NCBI GenBank assembly: GCA_934661375.1
Contig: CAKUJH010000007.1
Coordinates: 1-64,000, forward strand
Reading direction: 5' to 3'
Origin: an uncultured Victivallales bacterium
Lineage (GTDB): Bacteria; Verrucomicrobiota; Lentisphaeria; Victivallales; UBA1829
DNA: 64,000 nucleotides
Position 1 is the stretch's first letter. Every line of letters begins with the position of its first letter. Of the stretch, positions 63,028-64,000 are shown one piece after another. The notes under the pieces were generated by a model that was not told the DNA's origin, did not search any database, and worked only from the letters and a program-made list of their open reading frames with translations. The translations under genes were made by a program, and so were the position numbers.

Positions 63028-64000
63028 TCAGGAGAATTCCAGATCGAAATGCAGATATGACCGGTCGTTTTCCAGTTCATTCATGAATTGGAGCGTATAT
63101 TCCGGCTGATCCGGAGTCCGCGACACCGCAACTTCGAGGAAGGAATAGAACGGGGTGTTCACGTAGTAGAGATCACCCCGGTGCAGACTGCGGATTGCCA
63201 GGTGTTTTTTCCCGGAACCCAGAATACTGCGCAGAGCGATCCAGCCGGAAGTTTCACCGTTCATGACAAAATCCCGGCGCTCCGTTTCCTGAATCTGGAA
63301 TCCGTTTTTGCCCAGATACCCCAGTCTGCGGTATTCGCCGTTCACCACTTCGTTCAGTTCGAAACGGTTGTCATACAGGTCCACGATCATGGATTCTTCG
63401 TACGGAACCGGCAAATCCTCCACATGAATCCGGATGAACCATTCCGCTGCCGGTCCGCTGCCGGCACGGAACAGTTTCTGCCTTTCAATTTCAGCGCAAT
63501 ATTCTCTGCCCGCTGCTTTCATGGCGGGGTAAGGCTTTTCATATTCCGCGAAATCCGCGTCGCCGAACAGAATTGCCCCGATGCCATGCGGCGGCAGTTC
63601 AAACGGATTGCCGTCAAACGGAACTGCTTTGCCCGGCGCGGCAGCCGTCGGCAGACATAGTGTGCGCTTCCAGCCGGCGGGAACTCCGGCGCGTTCCAGA
63701 TCCAGCACCGGATCAACTGAAATGGGCTGTCCGGACATATTGGCGAAAATGCAGAGTGCCTTGTCCTGCGCAATCATGAAATAATGTCCGGTTTCCGGAG
63801 AGCGGCGGAACATACCCCGGCAATTGTAATCACTGAACACCCGCAGATGGTGAGAGCCAGCCATCAGATTCCAGAGTTTCCACAGGGGATGGAAATTCAC
63901 ATCTCCGATTCCGGGAACTTGCGGGTGCGCCAGCGAAGAACTGGGGATCTGCACGCCCAGCGGCACATGCGGGCTTTGTCCGGCGGCTGCCAGATAAGGT
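63028..64000 (-). CDS. C-terminal part of a large protein, possible glycoside hydrolase
   Basis: The frame is open to the window edge, so the N-terminal part is missing. The visible 323 or so residues begin PYLAAAGQSPHVPLGVQIP and contain HPLWKLWNLMAGSHHLRVFSDYN, FMIAQDKALCIFANMSGQ, and a C-terminal beta-sandwich. The pattern, a barrel end followed by a Greek-key sandwich, is what one expects of a family such as GH36-like or DUF6259 glycosidases, but I recognise no catalytic motif. It converges with the transporter gene 18 bases away. Confidence 0.55.
   Translation of the reverse strand, partial: PYLAAAGQSPHVPLGVQIPSSSLAHPQVPGIGDVNFHPLWKLWNLMAGSHHLRVFSDYNCRGMFRRSPETGHYFMIAQDKALCIFANMSGQPISVDPVLDLERAGVPAGWKRTLCLPTAAAPGKAVPFDGNPFELPPHGIGAILFGDADFAEYEKPYPAMKAAGREYCAEIERQKLFRAGSGPAAEWFIRIHVEDLPVPYEESMIVDLYDNRFELNEVVNGEYRRLGYLGKNGFQIQETERRDFVMNGETSGWIALRSILGSGKKHLAIRSLHRGDLYYVNTPFYSFLEVAVSRTPDQPEYTLQFMNELENDRSYLHFDLEFS

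Overview
The window reads as a chromosomal segment of an anaerobic, host-associated member of the PVC superphylum, most likely Lentisphaerota (Victivallis-like). This is inferred from a 3,268-residue surface protein with an N-terminal LEERVLFEGA motif (LEPR-XLL type) and a DUF4347 domain, Pmp-like GGAIY/NxxA repeats, a sigma/anti-sigma/Ser-Thr kinase locus, a GHL10 glycosidase and fermentative flavin-based electron-transfer genes. No database search was possible; family calls rest on motifs read directly.

Layout. 1-2250: a more AT-rich accessory islet. It starts with an (AAGC)18 microsatellite and a hairpin, then two copies of a palindromic promoter module, then three same-strand genes; the third is an LRAT-fold (NlpC/P60-like) protein and the second looks like a catalytically dead relative. 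2382-5121 (minus): GDSL hydrolase, then the operon rplM-rpsI-argC. 5257-8477: divergent promoters, a leader RNA with an attenuator-like architecture, then overlapping pyrR-pyrB-pyrC. 8497-14224 (minus): eno, panB, four Tad/Flp-type pilin or pseudopilin genes, panD. 14538-20491 (plus): etfB-etfA-acyl-CoA dehydrogenase-rpoZ, purE, GHL10 protein. 20563-25608: AraC regulator, AGCS symporter, and a lipoprotein Na/phosphate cotransporter fusion. 25921-35604 (plus): recC-recB-recD-aroE. 35629-40407 (minus): RdgC-like, DUF190, CYTH, thioredoxin-like, polytopic membrane protein and amidohydrolase, tightly packed.

40821-52906 (plus): a 20-codon leader ORF, the giant adhesin-like protein and a TolC-like lipoprotein fused to Sel1 repeats, which together look like a surface protein with its own outer-membrane exit component. 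53025-54642 (minus): NodB deacetylase and an orphan PstS-like binding protein. 54802-59066 (plus): a three-gene NuoE/NuoF/NfnB-type complex resembling the electron-bifurcating Stn transhydrogenase. 59147-61784 (minus): ECF sigma, zinc anti-sigma and transmembrane Ser/Thr kinase, with overlapping frames. 61889-61973: tRNA-Leu(UAG). 62110-63009: EamA-type permease. 63028-64000: the C-terminal part of a large protein that runs off the window.

Best candidates for undescribed biology: the LRAT pair islet with its duplicated palindromic promoter, the LEPR/DUF4347 adhesin-TolC/Sel1 locus with its leader peptide, and the pyrR leader attenuator outside the Firmicutes.
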